Of a stretch of DNA of 64,000 nucleotides, positions 34,219 through 43,665 are shown in pieces. Position 1 is the stretch's first letter; each line of letters starts with the position of its first letter. Made by a program: the position numbers and the translations under genes. Below the pieces are notes generated by a model that was not told the DNA's origin, searched no databases, and saw only the letters and a program-made list of their open reading frames with translations. The stretch comes from Lachnospiraceae bacterium UBA7182 (GTDB taxonomy: Bacteria; Bacillota; Clostridia; Lachnospirales; Lachnospiraceae). The DNA lies in the NCBI GenBank assembly GCA_002491115.1, contig DKVI01000047.1:17303-81302 (forward strand), written 5' to 3'.

Positions 34219-35295
34219 ATGTTTGACAGATTAGAAGACCTTGTGAGGCGATTTGAAGAGATCACCAGTGAGCTGACAGAGCCTTCTGTCGTAAACGATC
34301 AGAACCGTTTCAGAAAACTGATGAAGGAACAGTCGGATTTGCAGCCGCTGGTGGATGCCTACACAGAATACAAAAACTGCCAGCAGACGGAAAAAGACAG
34401 TCTTTCCATGCTGGAGGAAGAATCAGACGAAGAGATGCGGGAGATGTTAAAGGAAGAACTTTCAGATGCCAGAAAACGCATCGTGGAGCTGGAACAGCAT
34501 ATGAAAGTCCTGCTTCTTCCCAAAGACCCCAATGACGATAAAAATGTAATCGTGGAGATCCGCGCCGGGGCAGGCGGGGACGAGGCGGCTTTGTTCGCCG
34601 CGGAGATCTACCGGATGTATGCCCACTATGCGGAGTCCAGGCGCTGGAAAGTGGAAGTCATGGAGACGGACGAGATCGGCATCGGGGGTATGAAGAGCAT
34701 GACATTTATGGTGACCGGTCAGGGCGCTTATTCCATGATGAAATACGAATCCGGCGTGCATCGGGTACAGCGGGTGCCGGAGACAGAATCGGGAGGCAGG
34801 ATTCATACGTCCACGGTTACGGTGGCGGTGATGCCGGAGGCGGAAGAAGTGGATGTGCAGATCGATGAAAAAGATATCCGTATCGACGTTATGAGGGCAT
34901 CCGGAAACGGCGGCCAGTGTGTTAATACAACGGATTCGGCCGTACGTCTGACCCACTATCCCACAGGGATCGTGGTGTACAGCCAGACGGAGAAATCCCA
35001 GCTCCAGAACAAGGCGAAGGCGTTTGCCCTGCTTCGGGCAAAACTGTATGATATGGAGTGCCAGAAAGCCCATGACGCGGAAGCGGAGGCCAGAAGGAGC
35101 CAGATCGGAACAGGAGACCGCTCGGAAAAAATCCGTACTTATAATTTTCCCCAGGGGCGCGTGACGGACCACAGGATCGGCCTGACCTTATATAAACTGG
35201 ATAAAATCTTAAACGGAGACATTCAGGAAATTTTGGACGCCTGCATCGCAGCAGATCAGGCCCGTCGTTTAAGCAGGCTGGAAGAACAGGGGTAA
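34219..35295 (+). CDS. prfA: Peptide chain release factor 1
   Basis: A 358-residue RF1. It has GGQ at 231-233 for peptidyl-tRNA hydrolysis and the codon-recognition tripeptide region in RVPETESGGRIHT, with P-E-T in place of the E. coli P-A-T. ATG 34219 is chosen because GGAGG (34209-34213) sits five bases upstream and the chain then begins MFDRLEDL as in homologues; the ATG at 34207 overlaps the ribosome site. It is paired with its modifying enzyme PrmC. Confidence 0.96.
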   Translation: MFDRLEDLVRRFEEITSELTEPSVVNDQNRFRKLMKEQSDLQPLVDAYTEYKNCQQTEKDSLSMLEEESDEEMREMLKEELSDARKRIVELEQHMKVLLLPKDPNDDKNVIVEIRAGAGGDEAALFAAEIYRMYAHYAESRRWKVEVMETDEIGIGGMKSMTFMVTGQGAYSMMKYESGVHRVQRVPETESGGRIHTSTVTVAVMPEAEEVDVQIDEKDIRIDVMRASGNGGQCVNTTDSAVRLTHYPTGIVVYSQTEKSQLQNKAKAFALLRAKLYDMECQKAHDAEAEARRSQIGTGDRSEKIRTYNFPQGRVTDHRIGLTLYKLDKILNGDIQEILDACIAADQARRLSRLEEQG

Positions 35296-35338
35296 AGGCA
35301 TCAGGAAAGTATCTTTAAATAAAGTGAGGACAACAAAA

Positions 35339-36673
35339 ATGGGAAAGTATTTTGGAACCGACGGCTTCCGGGGGGAAGCCAATGTGAATCTGACGGTAGA
35401 ACATGCCTATAAAGTGGGTCGTTTCTTAGGCTGGTACTACGGCCGGGAACATAAAGCGCAGGTGGTGATCGGAAAGGACACCCGAAGATCCAGCTATATG
35501 TTTGAATACTCGCTGGTGGCGGGACTTACGGCTTCCGGGGCCGACGTGTATCTTCTGCATGTGACCACGACGCCCAGTGTGTCTTATGTGGTCCGTACAG
35601 AGGGATTTGACTGCGGGATCATGATCTCCGCAAGCCATAATCCGTTTTATGACAACGGGATTAAAGTAATCAACGGCTCAGGCTCCAAGCTGGAGGCGTC
35701 TGTAGAAGAACAGATCGAGGATTATATAGACGGCAGGATGCAGGAGATTCCTCTGGCAACCCGGGAGCAGATCGGGCGTACGGTGGATTTCTCCGCCGGA
35801 AGGAACCGTTATATTGGTTATCTGATCTCCCTGCCTACCCGGTCGTTTAAGACCATGCGGGTGGGACTGGACTGTTCCAACGGAAGCGCTTCTTCCATCG
35901 CCAAAAGCGTCTTTGACGCGTTGGGAGCCAGGACCTATGTCATTCATAACGATCCTGACGGGACCAACATCAACGACGGATGCGGTTCCACCCATATAGA
36001 AGCCTTACAGGCCTTTGTAAAAGAAAAAGGACTGGACGTGGGGTTTGCCTACGACGGGGATGCGGACCGGTGCCTTGCAGTGGATGAACACGGCAATGTG
36101 GTGGACGGGGACCTGATCCTTTATATATGCGGTAAATATTTAAAAGAAATCGGACAGCTTAAGGATGACATGATTGTCACTACGGTTATGTCCAACATCG
36201 GTCTTTATAAAGCCTGCGACCGTATCGGCCTGAAATACCAGAAGACACAGGTGGGAGATAAATATGTGTTTGAAAATATGATGGAGAACGGCTACCGTTT
36301 AGGGGGCGAGCAGTCCGGGCATATTATTTTCAGCAAACACGCCACCACAGGAGACGGGATACTGACTTCCCTTAAGATCATGGAAGTGCTTCTGGAAAAA
36401 AAGACCACCCTTGGAACGCTGGCTTCGGAAGTGACGATTTATCCGCAGCTTCTTAAGAATCTGCGTGTGACAGATAAAAAGGCCGTACTGGAACATCCGG
36501 ATGTGATAAAAGCCATCCGGGAAGTGGAAGATGAATTAAAAGACGACGGAAGGATTCTTGTACGGGAAAGCGGTACGGAACCGCTTCTTCGGGTCATGGT
36601 GGAAGCAACATCGCATGAATTGTGTGACAGGTATGTGACGAAAGTGATTCAGACGATGGAACGCGTAATGTAA
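35339..36673 (+). CDS. glmM: Phosphoglucosamine mutase
   Basis: A 444-residue alpha-D-phosphohexomutase that converts glucosamine 6-phosphate to glucosamine 1-phosphate for peptidoglycan precursors. The phosphoserine loop is SASHNP at 97-102 (Ser99), the metal loop DGDADR, the sugar-binding loop GGEQSGH, and the phosphate-binding loop RESGTEPLLRV. ATG 35339 follows GTGAGGAC; the N terminus then reads MGKYFGTDGFRG as in the family. It is adjacent to a sugar nucleotidyltransferase. Confidence 0.95.
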   Translation: MGKYFGTDGFRGEANVNLTVEHAYKVGRFLGWYYGREHKAQVVIGKDTRRSSYMFEYSLVAGLTASGADVYLLHVTTTPSVSYVVRTEGFDCGIMISASHNPFYDNGIKVINGSGSKLEASVEEQIEDYIDGRMQEIPLATREQIGRTVDFSAGRNRYIGYLISLPTRSFKTMRVGLDCSNGSASSIAKSVFDALGARTYVIHNDPDGTNINDGCGSTHIEALQAFVKEKGLDVGFAYDGDADRCLAVDEHGNVVDGDLILYICGKYLKEIGQLKDDMIVTTVMSNIGLYKACDRIGLKYQKTQVGDKYVFENMMENGYRLGGEQSGHIIFSKHATTGDGILTSLKIMEVLLEKKTTLGTLASEVTIYPQLLKNLRVTDKKAVLEHPDVIKAIREVEDELKDDGRILVRESGTEPLLRVMVEATSHELCDRYVTKVIQTMERVM

Positions 36674-36710
36674 AGCCTGAAAAAACAGAGAATACACAGG
36701 AGGGGAATAT

Positions 36711-37628
36711 ATGAAAAAGACAACGCTGGTAGTGATGGCGGCAGGCATCGGAAGCCGTTTTGGAGGCGGGATTAAGCAGCTGGAGCCTGTAGGACCATCC
36801 GGTGAACTGATTATAGACTATTCGGTTCACGATGCCATAGAAGCCGGTTTTAATAAAGTCGTGTTTATTATCCGAAGAGATCTGGAGGCAGATTTTAAAG
36901 AAGTCATCGGGAACCGGATGGAAAAGGTCGTGGAGACAGAATATGCATTTCAGGAGATGACAGATCTGCCGGAAGGATTTACGCTCCCCGAGGGGCGTGT
37001 CAAGCCCTGGGGAACCGGCCAGGCGATTCTTTGCTGCGAAAAACTGGTAAAAGAGCCTTTTGCCGTGATCAATGCGGACGATTATTACGGCAAGGAAGCC
37101 TTTGTAAAAGTACATGATTATCTGGCTTCGGATCATGCCCGGGGCGAACGTATGGAATTTTGTATGGCAGGGTTTTTGCTGGGGAATACTTTAAGTGAGA
37201 ACGGCGGGGTGACCAGAGGCGTCTGCAGCGTGGACGAAAAGGGACATCTGACCCGGGTGACAGAGACGAAGAACATCATAAAGACCAAAGACGGCGCCGC
37301 GATTCAAAAAGAAGACGGTTCCTGCCAGCCGGTGGCGGCAGACTGTCCGGTGTCCATGAATATGTGGGGCTTTACTCCGGAGATATTCTCTGTATTAAAA
37401 GAAGGTTTTCCTGCCTTTTTGAAAAACCTGGAAGACGGGAAAAAAGGAGAATATCTGCTTCCGACCATTGTGGATGAACTGATCCGTGAAGGAAAGGCCA
37501 ATGTGACGGTGCTGGAATCCAGAGATAAATGGTTTGGCGTAACATACAAGGAAGATAAACCGTCTGTGGTCCGTTCTTTTCAGGAACTGATTGCAGCAGG
37601 GGTATACAGGAAAAAACTGTTTGATTAA
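36711..37628 (+). CDS. Sugar nucleotidyltransferase-family protein
   Basis: A 305-residue NTP-transferase. The nucleotide-binding loop MAAGIGSRFGGGIKQLEP and the metal Asp in FAVINADDYYG are clear, and WFGVTYKED near the C terminus is shared by relatives. It lacks the hexapeptide-repeat domain of GlmU and is not a typical GalU. The sugar cannot be read from sequence; an envelope precursor role is inferred from glmM just upstream. A GGAGG site precedes the ATG. It begins 37 bp after glmM and 23 bp before the DUF2156 gene, so it is probably co-transcribed. Confidence 0.85.
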   Translation: MKKTTLVVMAAGIGSRFGGGIKQLEPVGPSGELIIDYSVHDAIEAGFNKVVFIIRRDLEADFKEVIGNRMEKVVETEYAFQEMTDLPEGFTLPEGRVKPWGTGQAILCCEKLVKEPFAVINADDYYGKEAFVKVHDYLASDHARGERMEFCMAGFLLGNTLSENGGVTRGVCSVDEKGHLTRVTETKNIIKTKDGAAIQKEDGSCQPVAADCPVSMNMWGFTPEIFSVLKEGFPAFLKNLEDGKKGEYLLPTIVDELIREGKANVTVLESRDKWFGVTYKEDKPSVVRSFQELIAAGVYRKKLFD

Positions 37629-37651
37629 TTGACCAAAGGGAGTATGGATTT

Positions 37652-38557
37652 ATGGAAATTCCATTTAAAAAACCGGAGCTTAAAGACCGTGAGACAATTC
37701 TTCGGCATTTGAAACCCGGGTCCTACAGAGGCTGCGAACGGACATTTGCCAATATTTATCTGTGGGCAAGGTTCTATGACCTGGTATGGGCTCCGGTGGA
37801 AGGAACCGTCGTATTCCGCAGCACGTTTGACGGTCAGTATTCCTATACTTATCCGGCCGGCAGCGGCGATCATCGGGCGGCCATCGAAGGGATTTTAAAG
37901 GAATGTGAAGAAAAAGGACATCCGTTTGCCCTTCATGGCGTCAGCCAGAAAGAATATGACGAGCTGGAACAGTATTTCCCGGGCAGATTTAAGGTGGAAT
38001 GGCCCAGGGATGTGGAAGACTATGTCTATGAGACGGAAAAGCTGATCCAATTGTCAGGAAAAAAATACCATGGGAAAAAGAACCATATTAACCAGTTTAA
38101 GTCGGCCTGTCCGGACTGGAGTTATGAACCCATAACAGATGAAAACGTGGAAGAGTGCTTTCAGATGGCCCTTCGCTGGAGAAGATTAAACGGCTGCGAG
38201 GGAGATCCCGAGAAAAATAAAGAAATGTGTGTGGCCTTAAACTCTCTCAGGCTCTTTAAAGAACTGGAACTGAAAGGAGGGCTTCTGCGCGCAGGCGGCG
38301 AAGTAGTTGCCTTTACTTTGGGAGAGCCGGTAAGCGAAGATACATTTGTGGTGCATATAGAAAAAGCCTATGCGGATGTCCGGGGTGCGTATCCTCTGAT
38401 CAACCAGCAGTTCCTGGAACATGAAGCAGCGGATTATACTTATGTAAACAGAGAAGACGATACCGGAGACGAGGGCCTTCGCAAAGCAAAGCTGTCTTAT
38501 CACCCTGTTTTTATGGTGGAGAAAGGCGTAGTGACATTAAAAGGAGACATAAGATGA
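37652..38557 (+). CDS. DUF2156 protein, lysyl-phosphatidylglycerol synthase C-domain-like
   Basis: A 301-residue soluble protein with the double-GNAT-like fold of the aminoacyl-phosphatidylglycerol synthase catalytic domain (PF09924). Characteristic pieces are KYHGKKNHINQFK, LKGGLLRAGGEVVAFTLGEP and YVNREDDTGDEGLRKAKLSY. Without the membrane flippase part it may transfer an aminoacyl or acyl group to a lipid or peptide, but the substrate is unknown. AAAGGGAG lies nine bases upstream. It overlaps the aminotransferase gene by four bases (ATGA). Confidence 0.82.
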   Translation: MEIPFKKPELKDRETILRHLKPGSYRGCERTFANIYLWARFYDLVWAPVEGTVVFRSTFDGQYSYTYPAGSGDHRAAIEGILKECEEKGHPFALHGVSQKEYDELEQYFPGRFKVEWPRDVEDYVYETEKLIQLSGKKYHGKKNHINQFKSACPDWSYEPITDENVEECFQMALRWRRLNGCEGDPEKNKEMCVALNSLRLFKELELKGGLLRAGGEVVAFTLGEPVSEDTFVVHIEKAYADVRGAYPLINQQFLEHEAADYTYVNREDDTGDEGLRKAKLSYHPVFMVEKGVVTLKGDIR

Positions 38558-39612
38558 GAACGTGGGAATCGAATGTCCGGAAAGTGACTCCCTATGTACC
38601 CGGGGAACAGCCGAATAAACCGGATATGATCAAGTTAAATACCAATGAGAACCCATATCCGCCTGCGCCCGGCGTGCGCCGGGCCATGAAAGAGTTCGAT
38701 CCGGACTGTTTAAGGCTCTATCCGGACCCCGGCGCGTCTGCTTTGACAGAGGCGCTGGCGGAGTACTGCAAAGTAAAACCGGAGCAGGTCTTTATCGGTG
38801 TGGGGTCAGACGATGTGCTGGCCATGGCTTTTTTGACTTTTTTTAATTCGGATCGGCCGATTTTGTTTCCGGATATTACATATTCTTTTTATCCGGTGTG
38901 GGCAGAGGCCTTTCGGATTCCCTGTCGAACGCTGCCTCTGGATGAAAAATTCCGGATTGTAACGGACGATTATTTACAGGATAACGGAGGAATCATATTC
39001 CCGAATCCCAATGCGCCCACGGGACTTGCCATGGGACTTTCAGAAGTGGAAAAGATCGTTCAAAATAACAAGGACAGCGTGGTCATTGTGGATGAGGCAT
39101 ATGTGGATTTCGGCGCAGAGTCGGCGGTCAGCCTGATCGACACATATGAGAATCTTCTGGTAGTGCAGACCTTTTCCAAATCCCGTTCCATGGCAGGCAT
39201 GCGGATCGGTTTTGCCCTGGGCAGTCCGGTACTGATCAAATATCTGAATGATTTTAAACATTCCTTTAATTCTTACACCATGAACCAGACTTCCCTGAAA
39301 TACGGGGTGGAAGCCGTGCGGGATCAGGCGTACTTTCAGGAAACCGTAGAGAAGATTGTGCGGACAAGAGAGCATGCAAAAGAGGTGCTTGGGGAGATGG
39401 GATTTACTTTTCCGGATTCAAAGGCAAATTTTTTGTTTATTACACATCCTGATTATGAAGCGAAGGAATTATTTGAGGCGCTGCGGGAAAGAGAGATCTA
39501 TGTGCGGTATTTTCAGTCGCCGGGGATCGACAAGTATCTGCGTGTGACCATCGGTACGGATGAACAGATGGAAGCTCTTTATACTTTCCTGCGGGAATAT
39601 ATAAAGAAATAA
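38554..39612 (+). CDS. hisC: Histidinol-phosphate aminotransferase-like PLP enzyme
   Basis: A 352-residue fold-type I aminotransferase. The PLP lysine is Lys209 in TFSKSRSMAG, and the family elements LNTNENPYPP, NPNAPTG and DEAYVDF are present. HisC converts imidazole-acetol phosphate to histidinol phosphate. No other histidine gene is close, so a related role (aromatic or threonine-phosphate type) is possible. It is translationally coupled to the DUF2156 gene, which suggests a shared pathway that I cannot name. Confidence 0.85.
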   Translation: MRTWESNVRKVTPYVPGEQPNKPDMIKLNTNENPYPPAPGVRRAMKEFDPDCLRLYPDPGASALTEALAEYCKVKPEQVFIGVGSDDVLAMAFLTFFNSDRPILFPDITYSFYPVWAEAFRIPCRTLPLDEKFRIVTDDYLQDNGGIIFPNPNAPTGLAMGLSEVEKIVQNNKDSVVIVDEAYVDFGAESAVSLIDTYENLLVVQTFSKSRSMAGMRIGFALGSPVLIKYLNDFKHSFNSYTMNQTSLKYGVEAVRDQAYFQETVEKIVRTREHAKEVLGEMGFTFPDSKANFLFITHPDYEAKELFEALREREIYVRYFQSPGIDKYLRVTIGTDEQMEALYTFLREYIKK

Positions 39613-39631
39613 AAGAAAGGGAAAATATTTT

Positions 39632-40132
39632 ATGGACGGTCTGTTAAACTGGTTTATGGAGGCGCTGAACGGAAAAGTATCCAAAGAGGCCATCGTATTT
39701 ATTATCTCCATGATACCCATTCTGGAGCTTCGCGGCGGTCTTGTGGCGGCGTCTCTTATGAACATTGACATTGTAAGGGCCATCTGGTATTGTGTGATTG
39801 GGAATATCATTCCGGTGCCTTTTATTCTGCTTTTGATCACGCCGATTTTCAACTGGCTGAAACAGACGGAGCTTTTCCGGCCTATGGTGGAAAAACTGGA
39901 GAAACGCGCGCTGGGAAAAAGTGATCAGATCGAGAAATATCAGTTCTGGGGGCTGGTGCTGTTCGTTGGTATTCCGCTTCCGGGTACCGGCGCATGGACA
40001 GGATCTTTGGTGGCGTCCCTGCTGGGGATCAAATTCAAAAAGGCATTTCCTGCCGTGCTGCTGGGAATTGTTATGGCCACTGTGATCATGTCCATTGCCA
40101 GTTACGGCCTTCTGGGTGCTTTGATCCGTTAA
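39632..40132 (+). CDS. Small multi-drug export protein family (COG2426)
   Basis: A 166-residue membrane protein with about four hydrophobic segments. The family elements PILELRGGL (residues about 30-38) and FVGIPLPGTGAWTGSL are clear. The second resembles the re-entrant P-x-P-G-T-G element of DedA/SNARE-associated transporters, which fits a lipid- or drug-translocase-like fold. The name reflects the family label, and export of drugs is not shown. It begins 20 bp after the aminotransferase gene. Confidence 0.82.
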   Translation: MDGLLNWFMEALNGKVSKEAIVFIISMIPILELRGGLVAASLMNIDIVRAIWYCVIGNIIPVPFILLLITPIFNWLKQTELFRPMVEKLEKRALGKSDQIEKYQFWGLVLFVGIPLPGTGAWTGSLVASLLGIKFKKAFPAVLLGIVMATVIMSIASYGLLGALIR

Positions 40133-40159
40133 AACGTGTTGTGTGCAGAGGTGTTTCTT

Positions 40160-41062
40160 ATGGAAGAAGCAAAGAAACTGTATTTTATTTACAACCCCCA
40201 TTCCGGCAGGGGGCAGCTTCGTACGAAGCTGTTCGATGTCCTTCAGGTATTTTCCGATGCCGGTTATGAACTGAGCGTACACCCCACCCGGGAGAGAAAA
40301 GACGCGACCCGGCAGATTGCAGGTCTTCCGGACGGTTACGACCTGGTCGTATGCAGCGGCGGCGACGGAACCATGGACGAAGTGGTGGAGGGGATGATGC
40401 GGCGGGAGAGGAAGATTCCCATCGGCTATATTCCGTCCGGCACGGTCAATGATTTTGCAAGAAGTTTAAAGATCCCAAGGAACATGGAGAACGCCGCCCG
40501 GATTGCTGTGGAGGGGGCGGATTTTCCTTTTGACATAGGTACTTTTAATGAAGAACATTTTGTCTATATTGCGGCTTTTGGTATATTTACGGACGTGGCT
40601 TACTCCACAAGGCAAGATATAAAGAATGTCCTGGGACATATGGCATATCTGCTGGAAGGCGTCAAACGGCTGACGAATATTCCGACTTACCATATAAAGC
40701 TGCACAGCCGGGAGCTGGAGGCGGAAGGGGACTTTATTTTCGGGATGGTGACGAACTCCCGCTCTGTGGGCGGTTTTAAAAGCATCATAGGAAGAAAAGT
40801 GCAGTTTGACGACGGTGTGTTTGAGGCCACTTTCATCAGGACGCCTAAAAACGCGGCGGAATTACAGGAGATTCTGGCGGCGATTGTTTTAAAGGAAATC
40901 AACTCTCAGTATATGTGTTCTTTCCGTACTTCCGAGTTGACTGTGGAGGCAGATCAGCCGGTTCCCTGGACACTGGACGGAGAATATGGCGGAGAATGTG
41001 TGTCAGCTCTGATTTGCAATCATCAGAAAGCGCTGACGATTAAAATTCCCGGACAGGTGTAA
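40160..41062 (+). CDS. Diacylglycerol kinase / YegS-BmrU-type lipid kinase
   Basis: A 300-residue lipid kinase. It has the phosphate-binding loop NPHSGRG, GGDGT at 67-71 and the sugar/lipid Pro-rich turn IPSGTVNDFARSL. It phosphorylates diacylglycerol or a related lipid at the inner leaflet and probably recycles lipids released during envelope synthesis. ATG 40160 is used because AGAGGTG is six bases upstream; the in-frame ATG at 40136 lies before it. Confidence 0.9.
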   Translation: MEEAKKLYFIYNPHSGRGQLRTKLFDVLQVFSDAGYELSVHPTRERKDATRQIAGLPDGYDLVVCSGGDGTMDEVVEGMMRRERKIPIGYIPSGTVNDFARSLKIPRNMENAARIAVEGADFPFDIGTFNEEHFVYIAAFGIFTDVAYSTRQDIKNVLGHMAYLLEGVKRLTNIPTYHIKLHSRELEAEGDFIFGMVTNSRSVGGFKSIIGRKVQFDDGVFEATFIRTPKNAAELQEILAAIVLKEINSQYMCSFRTSELTVEADQPVPWTLDGEYGGECVSALICNHQKALTIKIPGQV

Positions 41063-41142
41063 AACAGCCTTGAAAATGAGCTGAAGCTTTGCTATACTGG
41101 CTACAGAAGAAAAAACAGCGGAAGTATCATAGGAGAAAAAAT

Positions 41143-41595
41143 ATGAAAATAGGATTTGGCTGTGATCATACAGCGATTGATTTGAAAAAAGAAATGATGG
41201 AGTATATGAGTGCGAAAGGATATGAGTGTGTGGATTACGGCGCATATGACGCGGCGGTGCGCATCGATTATCCGGACCAGGCACAGAAGGTGGCGGAAGC
41301 CATCAAGGCAGGAGAGGTGGAAAAAGGCGTACTGATCTGCGGCACCGGCATTGGCATGTCTCTGGCGGCCAATAAGGTTCCGGGTATCCGGGCAGCCGTA
41401 TGCAGCGAGCCTTATTCGGCCATGATGACGGCAAAGCATAATGCTTCCCAGATCATCTGTATGGGAGCCCGGGTGATAGGCAACGAGATGGCGAAAATGA
41501 TTCTGGATGCTTTCTTTGACACGGAATTTGAAGGCGGAAGACACGCGGAGCGCGTGCAGAAAATCTGCGATATAGAGACCAGGTACAATAAATAA
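41143..41595 (+). CDS. rpiB: Ribose-5-phosphate isomerase B
   Basis: A 150-residue LacAB/RpiB-family isomerase. It has the phosphate/substrate site GCDHTAID, the catalytic base Cys66 in LICGTGIGMS, and HNASQIICMGARVIG. It interconverts ribose 5-phosphate and ribulose 5-phosphate; allose 6-phosphate or galactose 6-phosphate isomerases share this fold. ATG 41143 follows AGGAGA. It ends 7 bp before a strong bidirectional terminator. Confidence 0.93.
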   Translation: MKIGFGCDHTAIDLKKEMMEYMSAKGYECVDYGAYDAAVRIDYPDQAQKVAEAIKAGEVEKGVLICGTGIGMSLAANKVPGIRAAVCSEPYSAMMTAKHNASQIICMGARVIGNEMAKMILDAFFDTEFEGGRHAERVQKICDIETRYNK

Positions 41596-41601
41596 AAATC
41601 A

Positions 41602-41627
41602 GGGATGCGTGCAGACGCATCCCTTTT
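41602..41627. terminator. Bidirectional terminator between rpiB and the pilus operon
   Basis: A perfect GGGATGCGT (41602-41610) / ACGCATCCC (41615-41623) stem with a four-base loop, followed by TTTTAT. On the other strand it is followed by TGATTTTTATTTATT. Confidence 0.9.
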
Positions 41628-41633
41628 ATCATA

Positions 41634-42707
41634 TTACTGTATTTTCTTTTCCAGCATCCCCGGATTCGTCGCGTAGGTAAGGGCGGTTTCCCGGGTGATT
41701 CGTCCATCTTTAAAGAGCTTCGCCAGGCTGTTGTCCATGGACATCATCTTGTCGTTGGCATATGAATAGAGGACTCCGTCGATCTGGGGTCTCGTGTTCT
41801 CATCCCGGATCATGCTGCGGATGGAGGGGCTTATGGTCATAACCTCGAAAGCCGGGATCAGTTTACCGTCCACATCCGGAACAAGCTGCTGGGAGACGAC
41901 TGCTTTTAGTACCATGGAGAGCTGTACGGCGATCTGATGCTGCTGACTGGGCGGGAACACGTCGATGATACGGTCAATGGTGTTGGCGCAGCCAAGGGTG
42001 TGCAGGGTGGAAAGAATCAGATGCCCGGTTTCGGCAGCCGTCATGGCTACCTGGATGGTTTCATAATCCCGCATCTCACCCAGCAGGATTACATCCGGAC
42101 TCTGCCTTAAAGCAGCCCGGAGGGCAGTCACATAGTTTTCCGTATCCACATTGACTTCCCTCTGGCTTACAATACTCTGATTGTGGCGGTGAAGATACTC
42201 CAGGGGGTCCTCCAGCGTGATAATATGTTTCTTCAAATTCTGGTTAATGTGGTCAATCATGCAGGCAAGGGTCGTGGATTTTCCGCTTCCGGCAGGACCG
42301 GTTACCAGTACCATACCGTTGGAAAAACGGTCCATGTCCATGATGTTGTCCGGGATGCCCAGGTCGGAAGGTCTGGGAAGCGAGAACGTAATGATACGTA
42401 CCACTGCCGATAAAGTTCCCCTTTGCTTATAAGCGCTTACACGGAACCGGGACAGCCCGGGAATCGCGAAAGAAAAGTCATCATCTCCTGTGCTGCGGAG
42501 CTTATCCATGGAGCGGTTGCCGGCCAGCCTGTAAAATTCAGAGATGATCTCATCCGTATCCGCCGGGAGGAGCTTCTTGTCGCTGTCCTGGACCATTGTG
42601 TTATTGATACGCATGGAAGCGGGAAGTCCGACCACGATAAATACGTCTGATGCTTTCTGCTCAATGGCTCTTTGCAGAAATTCTGTTGTGTTTAAAAATG
42701 TACTCAT
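41634..42707 (-). CDS. pilT: PilT-type twitching motility ATPase
   Basis: A 357-residue hexameric AAA-like ATPase. Walker A is GPAGSGKST at 137-145, the His boxes are in ILSTLHTLGCANTIDRI, and the Walker B region GEMRD at 210-214 is diagnostic of PilT retraction motors. The C-terminal motif SIRSMIRDEN parallels the PilT AIRNLIRE motif. The ATG at 42707 has GGGAGG upstream. It is the last gene of a leftward operon with PilC and small pilin-like genes. No PilB assembly motor is present, so it either pairs with one elsewhere or powers the system alone. Confidence 0.92.
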   Translation of the reverse strand: MSTFLNTTEFLQRAIEQKASDVFIVVGLPASMRINNTMVQDSDKKLLPADTDEIISEFYRLAGNRSMDKLRSTGDDDFSFAIPGLSRFRVSAYKQRGTLSAVVRIITFSLPRPSDLGIPDNIMDMDRFSNGMVLVTGPAGSGKSTTLACMIDHINQNLKKHIITLEDPLEYLHRHNQSIVSQREVNVDTENYVTALRAALRQSPDVILLGEMRDYETIQVAMTAAETGHLILSTLHTLGCANTIDRIIDVFPPSQQHQIAVQLSMVLKAVVSQQLVPDVDGKLIPAFEVMTISPSIRSMIRDENTRPQIDGVLYSYANDKMMSMDNSLAKLFKDGRITRETALTYATNPGMLEKKIQ

Positions 42708-42730
42708 ATGATTTAATCCTCCCATTCTGT

Positions 42731-43213
42731 TTATAAGGTTAAAAGGTTCAGGCTGTCATCCCCGTTCCATAGGGAGGACGGTACTTCCTGCCAGGTAACA
42801 ATTCTGTAAAACCCGTCGTTTAGTCCGGCGGGCTCATTTAGAGAAAGGCAGACCTGAAGGCACTGTGAACTGCCGATGGGTACTTCGTAAGAAACCGTGT
42901 GCCTGTCAGCGCCAAAATCCAGGGTAAAGGTACCCAGGCTTGTAAGCTGTTCTTCAATGACCTCATAATAGATATCCGGGGAGGAACTGTAGGCGGCATG
43001 AAGCAGCCGGTCGATCTCCCGAAGCGTCTGGGTGGCCGTACTGGAAGCCTGATAATATTCCTGGTTGTGTTCTGCAATTTTCTGACTGTACCGGTACTCA
43101 CTGATGGAACCGGATAAAGACAAAGTGGCGAATACAGCCAGACACAGTACAATAAAGGTCATTAACAGTGATACGGAGCCTATATTTGTGACTGGAGTGT
43201 ATTGTTTGTTCAT
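42731..43213 (-). CDS. Small membrane-anchored pilus-operon protein
   Basis: A 160-residue protein with one N-terminal membrane helix (about 12-34, SVSLLMTFIVLCLAVFATLSL), a helical stretch (SQKIAEHNQEYYQASSTATQTL) and a beta-rich C-terminal half. It resembles the PilX/DUF4860-type accessory proteins in layout, but the prepilin Glu at position 5 of the hydrophobic core is not obvious. It lies between the pseudopilin gene and pilT, which suggests a minor pilus component or assembly factor. The function is inferred from context only. Confidence 0.7.
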   Translation of the reverse strand: MNKQYTPVTNIGSVSLLMTFIVLCLAVFATLSLSGSISEYRYSQKIAEHNQEYYQASSTATQTLREIDRLLHAAYSSSPDIYYEVIEEQLTSLGTFTLDFGADRHTVSYEVPIGSSQCLQVCLSLNEPAGLNDGFYRIVTWQEVPSSLWNGDDSLNLLTL

Positions 43214-43227
43214 AGGGAGGCTCCTTT

Positions 43228-43665
43228 CTATAAAGTATACTGTCTGTAGGCGGTTATTTCAAGATGATAGATTTCCGAAGTCTCGTTGTTTCCATAGACA
43301 GCAATATAGTAATTGGTAGTCTGTTCATCAACCGGAGTGGAAGACAGGTCCAGATGGTAAAACGAAGCTTTGGAAGAGCAGGGCAAAAAGTCCTGATCAA
43401 AGTAAAAGGAGGCAAAATCCGTCGCGATTTCAGAATCCGGATATATTTTTTGCAGTGTTTCCATCGGTTCCTCGGCCTGGCATAAAATTTCCGCGATGGA
43501 ACTGGAATGCCTTACGGCCATATCCAGCTCTCTTGTATCCCGAGACAGATTGTGCGCCTTTACAAACACTTCCAGGCATATGGCGCTTACGATAGAAAAG
43601 GACAGGACTGCGAAGATAATTTCGGTCAGCAGCAGTCCTGAGCGGCCAAAGAAGCTTTTTCTCAT
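43228..43665 (-). CDS. Type IV pilin-like prepilin
   Basis: A 145-residue protein with a short basic leader (MRKSFFGRSG) then LLLTEIIFAVLSFSIVSAICLEVF. This has the type III cleavage layout with Gly at -1 and Glu at +5, followed by the hydrophobic assembly helix. The globular remainder has two Cys residues that could pair. It should be cleaved by a prepilin peptidase, which is not in this window. It overlaps the next upstream gene by four bases, so the two are translationally coupled. Confidence 0.78.
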   Translation of the reverse strand: MRKSFFGRSGLLLTEIIFAVLSFSIVSAICLEVFVKAHNLSRDTRELDMAVRHSSSIAEILCQAEEPMETLQKIYPDSEIATDFASFYFDQDFLPCSSKASFYHLDLSSTPVDEQTTNYYIAVYGNNETSEIYHLEITAYRQYTL

